Source: Bacillota bacterium (lineage in GTDB: Bacteria > Bacillota > Clostridia > Lachnospirales > Lachnospiraceae). From it: a stretch of 64,000 nt of DNA. The stretch spans positions 100,263-164,262 of the forward strand of contig JAEXNR010000005.1 in NCBI GenBank assembly GCA_023439505.1, read 5' to 3'. Under the pieces are notes generated by a model. The model made no database searches, was not told the origin of the DNA, and saw only the letters and a program-made list of their open reading frames with translations. The position numbers and the translations under genes are program-made. Below are positions 61,261-64,000 of this stretch, piece after piece. Each line of letters begins with the position of its first letter. Within the stretch, counting starts at the first letter, position 1.

Positions 61261-61885
61261 TGTCGATCTATATTAACAAAAGATAACAAAATAACTTTTT
61301 CATGATACTACCCAAGGGAAATAATAGCCATGACCAGAATGATACAGAGGGCGTTTGCACATTTCGGATAAACGGTACCCTTGTTTCACATTAGCGGTGT
61401 AAGGAACTCAACTGAACGGTGTTTCATTTGTTTACTGTAGGGGCATGTAAACGGCAAGTACTTTCCAGCAAAAGCTTAGGTTTAATTGCGGCGTAATCGG
61501 TCCAAGATTATGTCCGCACCCCCATCCGCTGGTTATAGTTTACCACTTACAGGGCATCCATGCTAGGCTGGCACAGAGTGCCGACAGGCTTCTTGTCCCC
61601 TTCATCATGGGTGACGAGAAACCTGTCCCCAGGCCTGTTTTGGTGTGGAATGTGGTTCCTGCTGTCAACATATTATTCATCAATGAAGAAGTATCCGAGC
61701 ACACCGTCAATATGGAATGACTACACCGGTGAACCAATTTGCTCACACTGTTCCAAGCTAAAAGCTTGCACCGGTCAGGCGAAATTTGCAGGCGTTTTAA
61801 GAAATTTGATGCGTGCTGAACTAATGGAATGAAATTTATTGAGAATTCCTTTGAAATATTCGGAAAAAACGTATATAATCCTGTC
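61261..61885. other. Unassigned stretch with possible gene remnants
   Basis: 625 bases; from about 61310 to 61830 the G+C content is visibly higher than in the flanks. Short open frames exist on both strands (61540-61905 minus, 61560-61832 plus) but none has a ribosome binding site or a recognised motif. The phase reading GDEKPVPRPVLVWNVVPAVN near 61610-61670 looks protein-like but is closed by stops. Probably a decayed gene; no function proposed. Confidence 0.4.
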
Positions 61886-63868
61886 TTTGACACCTGAAAC
61901 GACAAAAAAGTCCCGCAAGCTATGATTTTACAGGCTTGTAGGACTTTCTTAAATTTTGAGCTTGCACGTTACACTTTCATCTTTTTTGTCTTTGCACAAA
62001 TATTTTTCATTTTTTTTACTGGTACGATCTGCTTGGAGGTGCAGAAGCCAAAAGCTTCGTGAAGTGCATCCGTCAGTTCAGTACGGGTATAGGTTGGCTG
62101 ATAGCCTTTCCCATCATGTTTTATAAAATTCATTTCCTGTAATGAATCTATGATCTGACTGCATGTATAACGGTTATCCAATTTCTTCTCAAGATATCGA
62201 TAAATAATCAGGGCGATAAAACAGGTAATGAAATGTGCAACAATTCGTTCCTTGCGTTTTAGGTACACAGGTCGTGCCTGGAATTCACTCTTCATGATTC
62301 GAAAACATTCTTCAATTTCCCATCTGCGCTGGTTTATTTTTACGATAGCCTCAGCACGATCATCCAGACTGGTACATACTGCATAGAAACCGTCATACAG
62401 TTCCTCCACGGCAATGGAATCCTCGTCGATGTAGTAAACCGTTTTATCTACAACTTCTCCCTCTTTTGTACAGCGGTTTGCTTTTATAAAACGTTTGGGA
62501 TCATTCTGTTTTTTCTTTTCAACAGCTTTTTCTCCTGCTTTGACAGCCTTCAACGCGCGTTCCACCTGCCGGTCTCTTATGGAACGAAGATAATTCCGGT
62601 ACTTGATTGAATAAGTGACAATGAGTTGTTGCTCTAGCTCTACTTTTTTCTTTATACCATCTATGGTAACATCTACTTTTTCCTTTATCCATCGGCTCTT
62701 GTAATAAATTTTTTCAAGATCATTTTCCTCGTCAAGATTGTTCAAATCATACGTTATCGACTTATTTTCTCCGAAGCAGTACCAGCCCTTTGTAGAAAGA
62801 GTCCAGTCTTTGTATGCCTTTTTCAGTTTTTTTACGGACTGTGTGGTAATGAAATCACGCGTTCCTTCTTCCTTTGAATAATTGTTAAATATTCTGTTGT
62901 TATTAGAGGAAAGGCCTGCATCCGTGCAGACAATGAATTGGGACATATCAAATTTATTTATCAGCGTTTTTTCAAGTGGAATGAGGGACTGCTGTTCGTT
63001 TTCATTTCCCGGATTGATACAAAAAGCGAGAGGGATGCCGTCCCTGTCCATGAAAAGTCCCATTTCAACGATGGGAAGAGGACGGTTCTCTTTGCACATG
63101 CCAAACTGTTTGTCATCTTCGGTTTCTTCAATCTCAAAATAGAAATTAGTACAATCATAGTAAATAACTTCGGTACGCCGCTTTGCTATCTGCATGCTAT
63201 TTTTAAACAGACGGCTCTGGATATAGTCAGACTCCGATGCAAGAACAGATAAAGATCGGTAGATCTGATGCAGGTCAAAATCAGGCTGTTCAATAAAACG
63301 CTGGGAAGCCTTGTAAGCACTCAGTTTGGAAGAAGGATAAAGTATTCTGGTGTAGAGTAGGCGGGAAAGAATGGAGTTGAGATTATAATCAAAATCACGC
63401 CGGTTCTTAATAGAAGTGCATATCTTGTCCAGCCCTAGATTATAATAAATGGCCTGAAGAAATAAATATCCGCCGTTGAAACAACGCTGGTCATCTAATA
63501 TAAGATCAGTACCCGCATTCAGTTCAATGGAATAAGAAGGCGTTTCTTCTTTTTCAGCTTCATCCATTTTTTGAACCTGATCCTTAGCCCATGCTTTAGC
63601 GTCAGAAACACCATAAGTTTCGCAAATATATTTATCGGATCCGAAATTTTTAACGATAAGAGTTTTGTTTTGACCATCGACTCGGATTGTTTTCACCGCA
63701 CGGTAAGTAGTTGAATATTTTCCTGTAGTCCAGCCTAATCTCATAAGAATCACCTCAATACAATTATACCGTATTATAGTGGGACGTGCAATATATATTT
63801 TTAAAATTGACAAAAAAATAAAGCAATTACTGGCTTTGAAGGATTTAATCATATGGGAAGGTGTCAAA
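61886..63868 (-). mobile_element. Second IS1634-family insertion sequence
   Basis: About 1,983 bases with one transposase gene and a 10-base inverted repeat at the ends (TTTGACACCT at 61886-61895; AGGTGTCAAA at 63859-63868). A hairpin AGTCC-GCAAGC/GCTTG-GGACT (about 61910-61950) follows the gene. I found no evident long target duplication, but the right flank is short in the window. Confidence 0.75.
61969..63744 (-). CDS. IS1634-family transposase
   Basis: 591 residues, intact. The DDE context is VIYYDCTNFYFEIEETEDD, FIVCTDAGLSSNNNRIF and INQRRWEIEECFRIMKSEFQARPVYLK. ATG 63744 (RLGWTTGKYSTTYRAV) follows GAGGTGATT; the longer frame to 63867 runs through the inverted repeat. Distinct in sequence from the transposase at 37625-39355. 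Confidence 0.9.
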   Translation of the reverse strand: MRLGWTTGKYSTTYRAVKTIRVDGQNKTLIVKNFGSDKYICETYGVSDAKAWAKDQVQKMDEAEKEETPSYSIELNAGTDLILDDQRCFNGGYLFLQAIYYNLGLDKICTSIKNRRDFDYNLNSILSRLLYTRILYPSSKLSAYKASQRFIEQPDFDLHQIYRSLSVLASESDYIQSRLFKNSMQIAKRRTEVIYYDCTNFYFEIEETEDDKQFGMCKENRPLPIVEMGLFMDRDGIPLAFCINPGNENEQQSLIPLEKTLINKFDMSQFIVCTDAGLSSNNNRIFNNYSKEEGTRDFITTQSVKKLKKAYKDWTLSTKGWYCFGENKSITYDLNNLDEENDLEKIYYKSRWIKEKVDVTIDGIKKKVELEQQLIVTYSIKYRNYLRSIRDRQVERALKAVKAGEKAVEKKKQNDPKRFIKANRCTKEGEVVDKTVYYIDEDSIAVEELYDGFYAVCTSLDDRAEAIVKINQRRWEIEECFRIMKSEFQARPVYLKRKERIVAHFITCFIALIIYRYLEKKLDNRYTCSQIIDSLQEMNFIKHDGKGYQPTYTRTELTDALHEAFGFCTSKQIVPVKKMKNICAKTKKMKV

Positions 63869-64000
63869 CACCCGAGATCAAATCAATAGAGTTTAACGTT
63901 ATACTTAATAAATATGAGGTTAAATTCCATTTGTTTCCTTAATAGTTTATATTGTACAATGATTTACTTTTTTTTGCAAGGTAAATATTACAATTAATGT

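Noticed and set aside
61540..61905. Minus-strand 121-residue gene before the second insertion sequence
   Set aside because: It runs into the insertion sequence end, has no ribosome binding site and shows no family pattern.

Overview
The window comes from a low-GC, endospore-forming Firmicute, most likely a Lachnospiraceae (Clostridium cluster XIVa / Anaerocolumna-Lachnoclostridium type). This is inferred from AT-rich DNA, strong AGGAGG ribosome binding sites, spore-coat genes (cotJABC), a T-box leader, a PPi-type phosphofructokinase and a str operon (rpsL-rpsG-fusA-tuf). No rRNA, tRNA or CRISPR array was seen.

Chromosomal backbone, left part (1-24.0 kb): a PrsA-like foldase; a MoxR/DUF58/transglutaminase operon; a cytidylate-kinase-like protein and an AI-2E-family permease; a four-gene ABC export module with a large CARDB-type surface protein; gltX; a UvrD-type helicase; a DUF1292 protein; an XPD/DinG-type helicase with a nuclease-like N-terminus; VanZ-like and diacylglycerol-kinase-like proteins; and the cotJA-cotJB-cotJC spore coat operon.

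The main discovery is that cotJC is split. Its first 32 codons lie at 23,897-23,992 and the remaining 170 at 43,511-44,020 (stop 44,021-44,023), separated by a 19.5-kb prophage-like element. The element encodes a large serine recombinase near its left end. Joining the two halves at a shared GGTGG gives an in-frame 202-residue CotJC, and the matching circle junction is an attP flanked by a perfect 17-bp inverted repeat. The arrangement is that of a skin-type intervening element expected to be excised in the sporulating mother cell. Inside are an OLD-like ATPase/TOPRIM nuclease next to a frameshifted DUF2971 gene, a secreted Ig-like protein, a CI-like repressor with operator-like repeats, an early region, a decayed tubC-tubR-tubZ partition locus, an IS1634-type insertion sequence with unusually long direct repeats, a truncated tail-protein gene, a holin-amidase lysis cassette and a TIR-domain protein. 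Head, packaging and most tail genes are absent, so the element looks domesticated.

Backbone, right part (44.0-56.7 kb): a tautomerase-like protein and PPi-PFK, a SleB-like cell wall hydrolase, PlsC, the vegetative sigma factor, a TrpB2-type enzyme under a T-box leader, and rpsL-rpsG-fusA-tuf.

A second island (56,688-61,173) sits in the 3' end of tuf. It is bounded by a 27-bp direct repeat of the last tuf codons and carries a heavily decayed Tn916-type tyrosine integrase plus four cargo genes that look like defence genes: a Beta-family protein and an sce7726-type nuclease-like protein that converge and overlap, then a TIR-domain protein with a small membrane protein. The original tuf terminator now lies beyond the right repeat. 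The window ends with unassigned DNA and a second IS1634-family element.
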